From positions 1 through 52,696 of the forward strand of contig JADGCL010000013.1 in assembly GCA_015229005.1 (NCBI GenBank): a stretch of DNA of 52,696 bases, given 5' to 3'. Both the position numbers and the translations under genes were made by a program. The notes under the pieces were generated by a model. It worked only from the letters and a program-made list of their open reading frames with translations, was not told where the DNA came from and did no database searches. Shown in pieces: positions 8,600 to 16,045 of this stretch; the first letter of the stretch is position 1; each line of letters opens with the position of its first letter. Source of the DNA: Magnetococcales bacterium. Lineage in GTDB: Bacteria > Pseudomonadota > Magnetococcia > Magnetococcales > JADGCL01.

Positions 8600-9541
8600 C
8601 TATCGGGTGGGTGGGGAGATCCTGGTGCCGAGGAGAGCCATGGCCTCGGCGAAGGGGTCGAGGTCACCTTGCAACCAGTGGATCGTGACCCCTTTCCTTT
8701 CCATGCCCCGAAACCAGGTCTCCTGACGTTTGGCATAGGCGTGGATGGCACTCCTCAGCTTCTGGAAGAGGTCGTTGCGGTTACGTATCTCACCGGTCAG
8801 GAACTGGGTCACCAGGCGATACTCGAGGCCATATTCCAGTAGGGTCCGATCACTGACGCCGCTATTGCGCAGGGACGCGACTTCTTCGATAAGTCCCTGG
8901 TCGAGGCGGGAGCGAAGGCGGAAGTCGATCCGTCGGTGGAGTTCCTCTCTTGGCCAGCGGAGACCGAAGACCGTCGAGGAGGGGATGCAGGGGTGGTCCG
9001 GGGAGGGTAAATCCGGGGCAGGGGCGGTATCCTCTCCCTCGGCGATTTCAATGGCCCTGACCAGCCGTTCACGATCCAGGAGGTCGGTGGTGTTGTGTGG
9101 CGCCGGGCGTCGTTGCCGCAGCCGCTCCTGGAGGGTCGGGAGATCGAGCCGGGAGAGTTCCTCCCGGAGTTTGGGGTTGGGTGGGACCTCGGTCAGGGAG
9201 TACCCCCTGAGGACGGCATCGAGGTAGAGCCCAGTACCCCCGACGAGGATCGCCTGCCTGCCCCGGGCGACGATCTCTGCAAAGCTTACGGCGAAGGCGC
9301 GGGTGAAGTCGAAGAGGCTGAAGGGGGTCCCTGGGGCGAGGATATCGATCAGGTGGTGGCGGACCTGCTGGTATTCGGCCAGGTCCTTGCCAGTGCCGAT
9401 ATCCATCCCCCGGAAGATCTGCCGCGAATCGGCGGAGAGGATCTCGCCATTCAGGGTGAGCGCGAGGCGCACCCCCAGGTTTGTCTTGCCGGAGGCCGTC
9501 GGCCCCAGGATAGTCACCAGGTGGGGCGTTGGGTGGCTCAC
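8600..9541 (-). CDS. miaA: tRNA dimethylallyltransferase MiaA
   Basis: Transfers a dimethylallyl group to the N6 of A37 in tRNAs reading UNN codons. 313 aa. P-loop GPTASGKT at residues 13-20, substrate motif DSRQIFRGMDIGTGK, VRHHLIDI, GGTGLY, and the C-terminal YAKRQETWFR motif typical of the family. The segment usually written AIGYRQ is here EYGLEYRLV, and the second motif differs from the common DSxxVYRGMDIGTAK, so this is a divergent MiaA branch. The GTG start at 9541 overlaps the stop of the FTR1 gene (GTGA). Confidence 0.93.
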   Translation of the reverse strand: MSHPTPHLVTILGPTASGKTNLGVRLALTLNGEILSADSRQIFRGMDIGTGKDLAEYQQVRHHLIDILAPGTPFSLFDFTRAFAVSFAEIVARGRQAILVGGTGLYLDAVLRGYSLTEVPPNPKLREELSRLDLPTLQERLRQRRPAPHNTTDLLDRERLVRAIEIAEGEDTAPAPDLPSPDHPCIPSSTVFGLRWPREELHRRIDFRLRSRLDQGLIEEVASLRNSGVSDRTLLEYGLEYRLVTQFLTGEIRNRNDLFQKLRSAIHAYAKRQETWFRGMERKGVTIHWLQGDLDPFAEAMALLGTRISPPTR

Positions 9542-10377
9542 TCCCGTCTGACCGTGACCGGCGCCCTCCGGGTGTCCCGGGAGAGGGTGGAGGCCAGGAG
9601 TGTGGCCCCGTAGATGAGGGCCAGGGTGGCGACATAGGCCGCCGCTTGCACGGAGGTGGGGCGATCCATGTAGCCGATCAGGGTGTGGAGGATCCTGCCA
9701 GGGAGACTTTCCTGGCTGAGAATGGTGGAGCTGTCCCAGAGGACCTCGCCGATCGAGAGGAGGTCGGCGGCGCTGAGAAAGGTGATCGCCTGTGCCGCCA
9801 TACCGGCGGCGAGGAGGGTGATCATCCAACTCGTGACGCTGAAGAGATAGCGACTCGGGATGCGCAGCAGTCCCAGATAGAGGGAGCTTCCCGCGAGAAA
9901 GCCGATCGCAAGGCCGAGGGCACCGCCAGTGAGGGCGTCGGAGAGCCCCCCTTCGCCGGTCGCCAGACCATAGAGGAAGAGGACGGTTTCCGACCCCTCC
10001 CGGAGGACGGAGAGCCCCACAACCAGGGCCAGGACCGCCAGGGGGCGTTGCCCGCTCTGCACGGCTTGCCCGACCTCCCGCATCTCCTGCGCCATTTGTC
10101 GACCATGGGTGGTCATCCAGGCGTTGTGCCAGGTCAACATGGCCACCGCCAGGAGGAGGACCCCGGCATTGAAGACCTCCTGGCCATACCCCTCCAGGGC
10201 GTCGGCGATGGAGCCGGCAAAGAGGGCAACGAAGGTTGCCCCTCCCAGGCCGCCGGCGATCCCGACGCCGACCCAGCGACCGGCCCCGGCGAGACCGCGG
10301 GTGGCCGCGAGGACAATGCCAACCACCAGGGCGGCCTCGAGGACCTCCCGGAAGACGATGACCAAGGCTGCGATCAT
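9538..10377 (-). CDS. FTR1-family high-affinity iron permease
   Basis: Inner-membrane iron transporter of the FTR1/EfeU family, 279 aa, about seven transmembrane helices. Two iron-binding glutamate motifs are present: REVLE at residues 10-14 and REGSE at 126-130, both within helices. It is translationally coupled (GTGA) to miaA downstream and lies 133 bp after a periplasmic cupredoxin-like gene that probably delivers or oxidises iron. No EfeB peroxidase or EfeO M75 domain is seen, so this is a minimal version of the EfeUOB type. Confidence 0.93.
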   Translation of the reverse strand: MIAALVIVFREVLEAALVVGIVLAATRGLAGAGRWVGVGIAGGLGGATFVALFAGSIADALEGYGQEVFNAGVLLLAVAMLTWHNAWMTTHGRQMAQEMREVGQAVQSGQRPLAVLALVVGLSVLREGSETVLFLYGLATGEGGLSDALTGGALGLAIGFLAGSSLYLGLLRIPSRYLFSVTSWMITLLAAGMAAQAITFLSAADLLSIGEVLWDSSTILSQESLPGRILHTLIGYMDRPTSVQAAAYVATLALIYGATLLASTLSRDTRRAPVTVRRE

Positions 10378-10444
10378 GTGAAGCTCCTGTCGAATCTCAG
10401 CAAAATCGGGAAGCAGAGGAAGGGATGGGGGATCGGGCCACCCG

Positions 10445-10472
10445 GGTCGTTCCGGTCGAAGCCGGAACGACC
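10445..10472. terminator. Perfect 11-bp inverted repeat between cupredoxin and FTR1 genes
   Basis: Arms GGTCGTTCCGG (10445-10455) and CCGGAACGACC (10462-10472) with a 6-nt loop. It sits in the 133-bp gap between two minus-strand genes of the same putative operon. There is no T-tract on either side, so it is not a classical intrinsic terminator; it may attenuate transcription or protect the upstream mRNA end. Confidence 0.45.
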
Positions 10473-10510
10473 GCCGGTTCTGACCGGTTCGATCGCCTCG
10501 GACCGCGTTC

Positions 10511-10852
10511 CTATTTGGCGACGATGACCCCCTTGGTCTGGTCCTCGTGGAACTCGCCGACGAAGGGATATTCCCCGGGCTTCAGGGCGTCGAACTTGAT
10601 CTTGGCCTCTTTGCCGCCCTGGATGACCTTTTCCCGATGCAACATCTTGGACTCGAACTCTTCGGGGGTCGCATCCTCGTTCTTGACGATAAGGACGAAA
10701 GGCTTGCCTGCGGGAACCTCGACACGGTCGGGGTTGAACCGGTGATTCTTGATGGAGAGGGGAATGGTGAGCGGCTCTTCGGCCCCTGCCGGGGCGGCAG
10801 TGCCGAGGAGAAGAGCGCAGAGGGTGAGAGGAAGGGCAAAGCGGTGAATCAT
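10511..10852 (-). CDS. Periplasmic cupredoxin-like protein linked to FTR1 iron uptake
   Basis: 113 aa with a signal peptide (cleavage likely after AGA, near residue 24) and one cupredoxin-type beta-sandwich domain (PLSIKNHRFNPDRVEVPAGK opening, FVGEFH, GVIVAK at the end). It lacks the usual Cys/Met type-1 copper set, as in the cupredoxin domain of EfeO proteins, but keeps several His, Glu and Met residues (FESKMLHREK) that could bind copper or iron. It has an AAGGAG ribosome site. Adjacency to FTR1 suggests a periplasmic metal-binding role in iron import. Confidence 0.85.
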   Translation of the reverse strand: MIHRFALPLTLCALLLGTAAPAGAEEPLTIPLSIKNHRFNPDRVEVPAGKPFVLIVKNEDATPEEFESKMLHREKVIQGGKEAKIKFDALKPGEYPFVGEFHEDQTKGVIVAK

Positions 10853-10950
10853 CGGGGCTCTCCTTGTAACCGGTGTCTGGGTCTGTGCCGGGACCCGGAG
10901 GACACCCGGGGGCTGCTTACCGGCAAAGCGTTAATACGAATCATTCCCAT
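10853..10950 (-). promoter_or_regulatory. Upstream region of the iron-uptake genes with a possible Fur half-site
   Basis: The 5' region of the cupredoxin gene contains AATACGAATCATT at 10933-10945 (AATGATTCGTATT on the coding strand). One half, AATGATT, matches the Fur-box half-site but the other half does not. AT-rich sequence at 10929-10950 is a plausible promoter, although -10/-35 spacing is not convincing. Regulation by iron is expected for the family but not shown by the sequence. Confidence 0.25.
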
Positions 10951-11028
10951 ACTCAACGGCGGACACTTTGCGACGGACTGCCGGATGAAGTCAAGAAAAA
11001 TCGAGTTGGCGGGGAGGGAGGTTCCGGA

Positions 11029-11784
11029 TCAGGGGGCCTGGGGTGTTTCCTGGTGGCGCAGGTGATCGACCCAGATGGCGGTGGCGCCGGCGACGGCGGC
11101 GGGCATGACGAGAAAATTGAGGAGGGGGATCATGGAACAGAATTGCACCGAGGCGCCAAAGGTAAGGGCGATCCCGGGGCGTTGCCGTAGGCGACGGCGG
11201 ACTTCTTTGCCGGAGAGATTGTGGTTGCCCATGGGGAGGTCGAGGTAATCGACGGCGGTGATCCAGGCGGTGAAGAGAAACCAGAGCCAGGGGGCGGCGA
11301 GGTTGAGGAGGGGGATCAGGAAGAGGATCGCGAGGGGCAGGAGCCAGAAGAGGGAGTGGAAGAGCTTGCCGAGCTCGTTGGCGAGCAGGGGGAAGAGGCG
11401 GGTGGTGAGGTGGCCGGAGCCGACGAGATCGGGGGCGGTATCGCCGCCGAGGAGATGGCGTTCGACTCTGTCGGCGAGGAGGGCGTTGAACGGGGCGCCG
11501 ATGAAGTTGGCGAGGAGGTTGAACCCGAAGAAGAGGATGACCCCCACGGTCAGGACGAAGAGTGGGACCAGAAGCCAGGAGAGCCAGGAGAGCCATTGAG
11601 GAAACCACCCCTCAAGGGTGGTGACGAGGCCCATCATTCGGGTATAAGCGAGCCACGATCCGAAGGTGAAGAGGAGGGCACTGATCAGGAGGGGCACGGC
11701 GACGAAGCGCCTGATGCCTGGTTGGGCGATGAGGCGGAGGCCACGCAGGAGGTATCCAATACCGGTGACGGGAGAGGGGGGCAT
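11029..11784 (-). CDS. cysZ: CysZ-family (EI24) inner-membrane protein
   Basis: 251 aa polytopic protein matching the CysZ sulfate permease family: it opens with GIGYLLRGLRLIAQPGIRRF followed by a long hydrophobic hairpin (SALLFTF region), has a second hydrophobic block around 65-90, and ends with the characteristic IPLLNFLVMPAAVAGATAIW. CysZ imports sulfate for cysteine synthesis. The ATG at 11784 has AGGTG six bases upstream; an ATG at 11790 and longer starts are possible. No other cys gene is in the window. Confidence 0.87.
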   Translation of the reverse strand: MPPSPVTGIGYLLRGLRLIAQPGIRRFVAVPLLISALLFTFGSWLAYTRMMGLVTTLEGWFPQWLSWLSWLLVPLFVLTVGVILFFGFNLLANFIGAPFNALLADRVERHLLGGDTAPDLVGSGHLTTRLFPLLANELGKLFHSLFWLLPLAILFLIPLLNLAAPWLWFLFTAWITAVDYLDLPMGNHNLSGKEVRRRLRQRPGIALTFGASVQFCSMIPLLNFLVMPAAVAGATAIWVDHLRHQETPQAP

Positions 11785-12052
11785 GGGCATCACCTGGGGG
11801 AGGATTGGCGTCGGAGAGGCCGGGTCGTAAGCGGACCTGCTGCGGTAGAAAGCCACAGCCGAACACTGGCCACGTACCCGGTGTCATGTGGGATCCTATC
11901 ACGTCGGGAGTTGTCGCGAAACCCGGTGTTGCCTGTGTGTGGGGGGGCTCCTGCGGATTGCCATGAGGGAGGCGGGTCGGGCACAATCCCCCCGAGGGGT
12001 AAGACTTTCCCTGCTTGGGGGAGTATGGTGCGGGCTTGGGAGACAGGCGGGA

Positions 12053-13312
12053 ATGACCGTGGAACCCTTGGTGGTGGTCGGCTGGGTATTGCTGGCGGTG
12101 GTGGTTTTCGAGGGGGCCGGCTCGGCCTTTGTTTCCTGGCGACGGGCGGTGGCGGTCGACCGGCGCAACCGGGCCGGTCTTGCCCTGCTGGAGGCCAGGC
12201 TGGCGGCGGCTGCGGTCGATTGCGGGCGCCAGGGGGAGCGGCGGCGCCTGGCCTGGAGTGGGACGCGGCGTCTGACGGTCGTCCAGGTCGTCGTCGAGAA
12301 CAGCGAGGTGCGTTCCTATCTCCTGGGTCCGGCGGATGGGGGAGCGCTTCCCCCCTTTCTCCCGGGCGAGTACCTGACCTTCACGCTCTGGCCGGAGGCG
12401 GCGGGGGGGAGACCGCTCAGTCGCTGTTATTCGCTCTCCGGCGATCCCGGAGAGTTGGCTTCCTATCGGGTGACGATCAAGCGTGCCGGGCCGCCGCCGG
12501 GAGAGCCGGCAGCACCGCCGGGTCGCGCCTCGACCTGGTTCCATGACCGGGTGACGGTGGGGTCGATCCTTGAGGCCAAGGCGCCGTCGGGCCATTTCCT
12601 CTTGCCCGCCGAGCCCGATGCCCCGGTGGTCCTGATCGGGGCGGGTGTGGGGATCACCCCCTTCATGGCGATGCTCGCCGCCCGAGCCCGGGCGGGGGTG
12701 GCGCGGGAGTTCCATCTGTTTTACGGCTGTCGTGACGGCGAGGCGCATTTGTGGCGGCGGGAGATGGTGCGCCTGGCAGCGACGGACGAACGTATCCGCC
12801 TGGTCGTGGCCTACAGTCGACCACGACCGGAGGATCGTCCCGGGGTCGATTATCAGCACGGTGGGCGGATCGATCTTGCCCTGCTGCAACGTCTTCTGCC
12901 GGCCAACAATTTCGACTTCTACCTGTGCGGACCGGCCGCCATGATGACCGAACTTACCGCCGGTCTGCTTGCCTGGGGGGTGCCTGCGGAGCGGATCCAT
13001 GGGGAGGCCTTTGGTCCGGCCAGCGTCCCCCTGGGGGTGGCTGCCGACGGGGCCGTCGCGCATCGGGTCGCCTTTCTCCGCAGCGGGAAGGAGTTGGCCT
13101 GGGAGCCGGCCCGGGGGACTCTCCTGGCGTTGGCCGAGGCGGGGGGGGTTGCGCTTGAAAGCGGCTGTCGGGTGGGTAACTGCGGGGCCTGCAAGCTTCC
13201 GGTCAAGAGTGGCGAGGTCCGTTACGTCGCTTCCCCGGGGCGGGCCCCCGACCCGGGAAACTGTCTGGCTTGCGTGGCGATCCCGGCCTCGGATCTGGAA
13301 CTCGATGCTTGA
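12053..13312 (+). CDS. Membrane-anchored FAD/NAD(P) reductase with C-terminal [2Fe-2S] ferredoxin domain
   Basis: 419 aa. One N-terminal transmembrane helix (about 5-25). Next come a ferredoxin-reductase FAD domain with RCYSLSG (residues 124-130), an NAD(P) domain with VLIGAGVGITPF (193-204) and YLCGPAAMM, and a plant-type ferredoxin domain with Cys372-x4-Cys377-x2-Cys380 and Cys407. This order matches phthalate-dioxygenase-reductase and Hmp-like electron-transfer proteins, with an added membrane anchor. The likely role is passing electrons from NAD(P)H to an unidentified partner. The hemerythrin-like gene downstream is convergent, and the electron acceptor is unknown. Confidence 0.88.
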   Translation: MTVEPLVVVGWVLLAVVVFEGAGSAFVSWRRAVAVDRRNRAGLALLEARLAAAAVDCGRQGERRRLAWSGTRRLTVVQVVVENSEVRSYLLGPADGGALPPFLPGEYLTFTLWPEAAGGRPLSRCYSLSGDPGELASYRVTIKRAGPPPGEPAAPPGRASTWFHDRVTVGSILEAKAPSGHFLLPAEPDAPVVLIGAGVGITPFMAMLAARARAGVAREFHLFYGCRDGEAHLWRREMVRLAATDERIRLVVAYSRPRPEDRPGVDYQHGGRIDLALLQRLLPANNFDFYLCGPAAMMTELTAGLLAWGVPAERIHGEAFGPASVPLGVAADGAVAHRVAFLRSGKELAWEPARGTLLALAEAGGVALESGCRVGNCGACKLPVKSGEVRYVASPGRAPDPGNCLACVAIPASDLELDA

Positions 13313-13402
13313 TAAGAAGATTGGCAGTGAGCGTTTACCGAAGTGTAGAACTGGAATCTTTGATCGGACAGACCGACCTCAAACGCTCTGGATGGCCGGC
13401 GA

Positions 13403-13822
13403 TCAGTGCTCCCGGGCGGCCATGTAGTCACAGAATTCCTTGTCCGTCCGGACGAAGTGAGTTTCCATCCAGTCGTAGAGATAGTCCAGAACGGTACGGG
13501 CGATGGCGACCTTGCTGGCGCGGTCCGGGGCGGTCATGAAGGCCCGTTCCAGGTCGAGGACGCGAATTTCAAAGGTGCCGTGTTCGGAGATATGCTTGTC
13601 GATGTCGGGATAATTCAGCTCCCGCATGCGGTCCTCTTCGTGCTTGAAATACATGTCGATGTAATCGTGGAAGATTCGGAAGATCGGGTCGATATCCCCC
13701 GATTCTCCCCTCCCCTTGGTATAGTCGACGATCCCCTCGACCACGAAGAAGAGCATCTCGTGCTGGAAGTCGAAATCCTCGTTCCCCAGCTTCACCTTGG
13801 CGGGCAGATACTGATGCTTCAT
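13403..13822 (-). CDS. Hemerythrin-like protein with one ligand histidine replaced
   Basis: 139 aa, a single four-helix hemerythrin domain, cytoplasmic. By alignment with the family pattern the di-iron ligands are His21, Glu62, His77, His81, His122 and Asp127. The His of the canonical HFxxEE motif is Tyr58 here (YFKHEE), with an extra His61 nearby. Bacteriohemerythrins bind O2 or sense iron and oxygen; the substitution makes reversible O2 binding uncertain. It lies 72 bp after the CDGSH gene on the same strand, so the two may be cotranscribed. Confidence 0.88.
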   Translation of the reverse strand: MKHQYLPAKVKLGNEDFDFQHEMLFFVVEGIVDYTKGRGESGDIDPIFRIFHDYIDMYFKHEEDRMRELNYPDIDKHISEHGTFEIRVLDLERAFMTAPDRASKVAIARTVLDYLYDWMETHFVRTDKEFCDYMAAREH

Positions 13823-13894
13823 CGCCTTTTCTCCCTAGCCTGGCCCGGAAAAGCGACCTCTCCACGACAGCCCGCAGTCAGCGCCCGCGAAGAC

Positions 13895-14164
13895 TCAGGA
13901 GCGGTTTATGTAGTCGTCGTGTTCCGGGCAGCGTTTGTGGCTGCCGTCGCACCAGGGACGGTTCCGACTGCCGCCGCAGCCGCACAGGAAGAGGTTTTCG
14001 CTCTTGGTGGCGGTGATAATGGCCGGCTTGGCCGGCGGGTGGGCCTTGTGGGAGCCATCGCAGAAGGGGGGCTTGGCGGTGTGGCCGCAGGTGCAGATGC
14101 CGTAGCTTTCTCCAGCTTCGGCCTTGATTACATAATGCTTCTTGTTCTCGAACATCCTGGTCAT
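13895..14164 (-). CDS. Dual CDGSH-type [2Fe-2S] protein
   Basis: 89 aa with two CDGSH iron-sulfur motifs, each C-x-C-x8-C-D-G-S-H. Site 1 uses Cys24, Cys26, Cys35, His39; site 2 uses Cys61, Cys63, Cys72, His76. The family (mitoNEET/Miner2-like) binds labile, pH-sensitive [2Fe-2S] clusters for electron or cluster transfer. Start chosen at the ATG preceded by AGGAG (8-base spacing). It is followed on the same strand by the hemerythrin-like gene, suggesting a redox or iron-related unit. Confidence 0.92.
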   Translation of the reverse strand: MTRMFENKKHYVIKAEAGESYGICTCGHTAKPPFCDGSHKAHPPAKPAIITATKSENLFLCGCGGSRNRPWCDGSHKRCPEHDDYINRS

Positions 14165-14455
14165 GACCCGCTCTCCTCGACAGAAAATGCCCGCGACCCC
14201 TGCGTCCGGAGGCGGCACGCCGCCGGAAGGCGCAAGAAGGCCTCCCCACCAGTTGGCGAAGATACCCCAGGAGAGAATGTCTTGACAAGGCGGAAGGGGA
14301 GTCCGATAAGGAGGGGTTGGCTCGGTTTTGTGTGAGCCGCTTGGCCGGAAACGGGGTTCCGGAAGGACGGGCAGGGCGAGGGATCGACCAGCCGTCGGTG
14401 CGACTCCGTCGAAAGGTTTCCCTTACTTCTCCCTCATCTTTGGGGCGATGTTGCG

Positions 14456-15967
14456 ATGTGTGACTCTCTCCCTTCCCTCGTCCTCCGTCTCCTCCTCATG
14501 CTGCCGTTGTCGTTATCGGTCGCGTTTGCGGATGCGGAGGCCGTTGGGCCTCCGGCGATCACCTTTTTGCACGTCTGCGATGTTTACAATATTTCTCCGG
14601 TTTCGGGGAAGGGAGGGTTTTCCCGGTTGGCGACTCTCCTCGAGGAGGAGCGGCAAAAAGATCCCGAGGCCGTTTTCGTTCTCCCGGGTGATTTCCTCTC
14701 TCCTTCGCTGATGACTCCCCTGTTCCAGGGCCGGCAGATGGTGGAGATGCTGAACCTGACCGGGTTGGATATCGCTTCGCCCGGAAATCACGAGTTTGAT
14801 CGCGGACTGGAGAGCCTGGATCGCAATGTCGCCGCGAGTCGTTTTCTCTGGCTTGCCAGCAACCTCAAGAGGAACGGCAAGGATTATCCGGGGATGAAGT
14901 CCCGCGAGATCCGTACCGTCAGGGGAGTCAAGGTGGGCTTCTTTTCGGTGCTGGATCCCGAATTTGCCGAATTGGTACGGCTGCCCGCAGAGGCGACGAT
15001 TACCGACCCCGTCGCCGTTGCGCGGGCGGAGGTTGCGGCGATGCGTCGGGAGGGGGTCCAGGTCGTCGTGGCGCTCACCCACCTCGACCTCGAAGACGAG
15101 CGCCGGTTGGCTGTCCAGGCGCCGGGGATCGATCTCATCCTTGCCGGCCATGATCATGTGGTGATCAAGGAGAAGGTGGGGGAGACCCTGCTGGTCGAGT
15201 CTGGGCTGGAGTTGGAGGTCCTGGGGCGGATCACCCTGCACCCCGGTACTCCGGGACGGTTGGAGGATGTGGAGTTCCTGCCCGTTGTGGAGGCCGACAT
15301 CAAACCCGACCCGGCGGTCGAGGCCCGGGTGGCGGCCTATGAGGCGGAACTCGGGCAGGCCCTGGATCGGGAAATCGGTCGTTCGGAGGTTCCCCTGGAT
15401 GCCTCCGAGCCGGCGGTGCGTATCCAGGAGACCAATGTCGGCGATCTCGTCGCCGATGCCTTGCGTGCGGCCAATGGCGCCGAAATTGCAATCATGAACG
15501 GCGGCGGAATACGTTCCAACCGGGTGATCCCCGCCGGGGCGTTGACCAAGCGGATGGTCCAGGCGATGTTCCCCTTCGGCAACACGGTGGTCAAACTGGA
15601 GATCAGTGGCGCTGATCTTCTGACGGTCCTGGAGCATGGCCTGAGTGCGGTCGCGGAGGCCAAGGGACGTTTCCCTCAGGTCTCCGGGATTTCCCTGACC
15701 TACGCGCCGGGCGCCCCCCCCGGGAAACGCATCCGGGAGCTCCTGGTGGGTGGCGAGCCGCTCGTGGCGGAGCGGCGGTACACCCTGGCCACGACCGATT
15801 ATCTGGCCGACGGTGGTGATGGTTTTCCGGCGCTCAAGGAGGCCCGGAGAGTGGTCGCCGCCAATGGCGGCAAGCTCCTGGTCGATGTCGTTGTCGACCA
15901 TGTTTCGGGTATGGGGAAGGCCGTGAGCTTGAAGCCGGAGGGGAGGGTTCGGTCTCTTGCAGAATGA
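14456..15967 (+). CDS. Secreted metallophosphatase / 5'-nucleotidase family protein
   Basis: 503 aa. A signal peptide (cleavage near ADA, residue 27) precedes a calcineurin-like metallophosphoesterase domain with LPGDFLSPS, GNHEFD, THLD and GHDH motifs, then a 5'-nucleotidase C-terminal domain with MNGGGIRS, ISGADLLTVLEHG and DYLADGGDGF. The first metal motif, usually DxHG, reads CDVYN, a known variant. It probably hydrolyses nucleotides or sugar nucleotides in the periplasm. The 291 bp upstream (14165-14455) must hold the divergent promoters for this gene and the CDGSH gene; no clear boxes are seen. The secretin gene starts 78 bp downstream. Confidence 0.9.
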   Translation: MCDSLPSLVLRLLLMLPLSLSVAFADAEAVGPPAITFLHVCDVYNISPVSGKGGFSRLATLLEEERQKDPEAVFVLPGDFLSPSLMTPLFQGRQMVEMLNLTGLDIASPGNHEFDRGLESLDRNVAASRFLWLASNLKRNGKDYPGMKSREIRTVRGVKVGFFSVLDPEFAELVRLPAEATITDPVAVARAEVAAMRREGVQVVVALTHLDLEDERRLAVQAPGIDLILAGHDHVVIKEKVGETLLVESGLELEVLGRITLHPGTPGRLEDVEFLPVVEADIKPDPAVEARVAAYEAELGQALDREIGRSEVPLDASEPAVRIQETNVGDLVADALRAANGAEIAIMNGGGIRSNRVIPAGALTKRMVQAMFPFGNTVVKLEISGADLLTVLEHGLSAVAEAKGRFPQVSGISLTYAPGAPPGKRIRELLVGGEPLVAERRYTLATTDYLADGGDGFPALKEARRVVAANGGKLLVDVVVDHVSGMGKAVSLKPEGRVRSLAE

Positions 15968-16045
15968 GTGGTTCTCTTCTTGTCTCCCGCGAGGGAATGG
16001 ATCACCCGAAGGGTGTCTCCTCTGGACCGTGTTGGGAAAGAGACG

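Noticed and set aside
13329..13388. Inverted GAGCGTTT/AAACGCTC between the reductase and hemerythrin genes
   Set aside because: Only 8 bp with a 44-nt loop and no T-tract; could arise by chance, so not called as a terminator.
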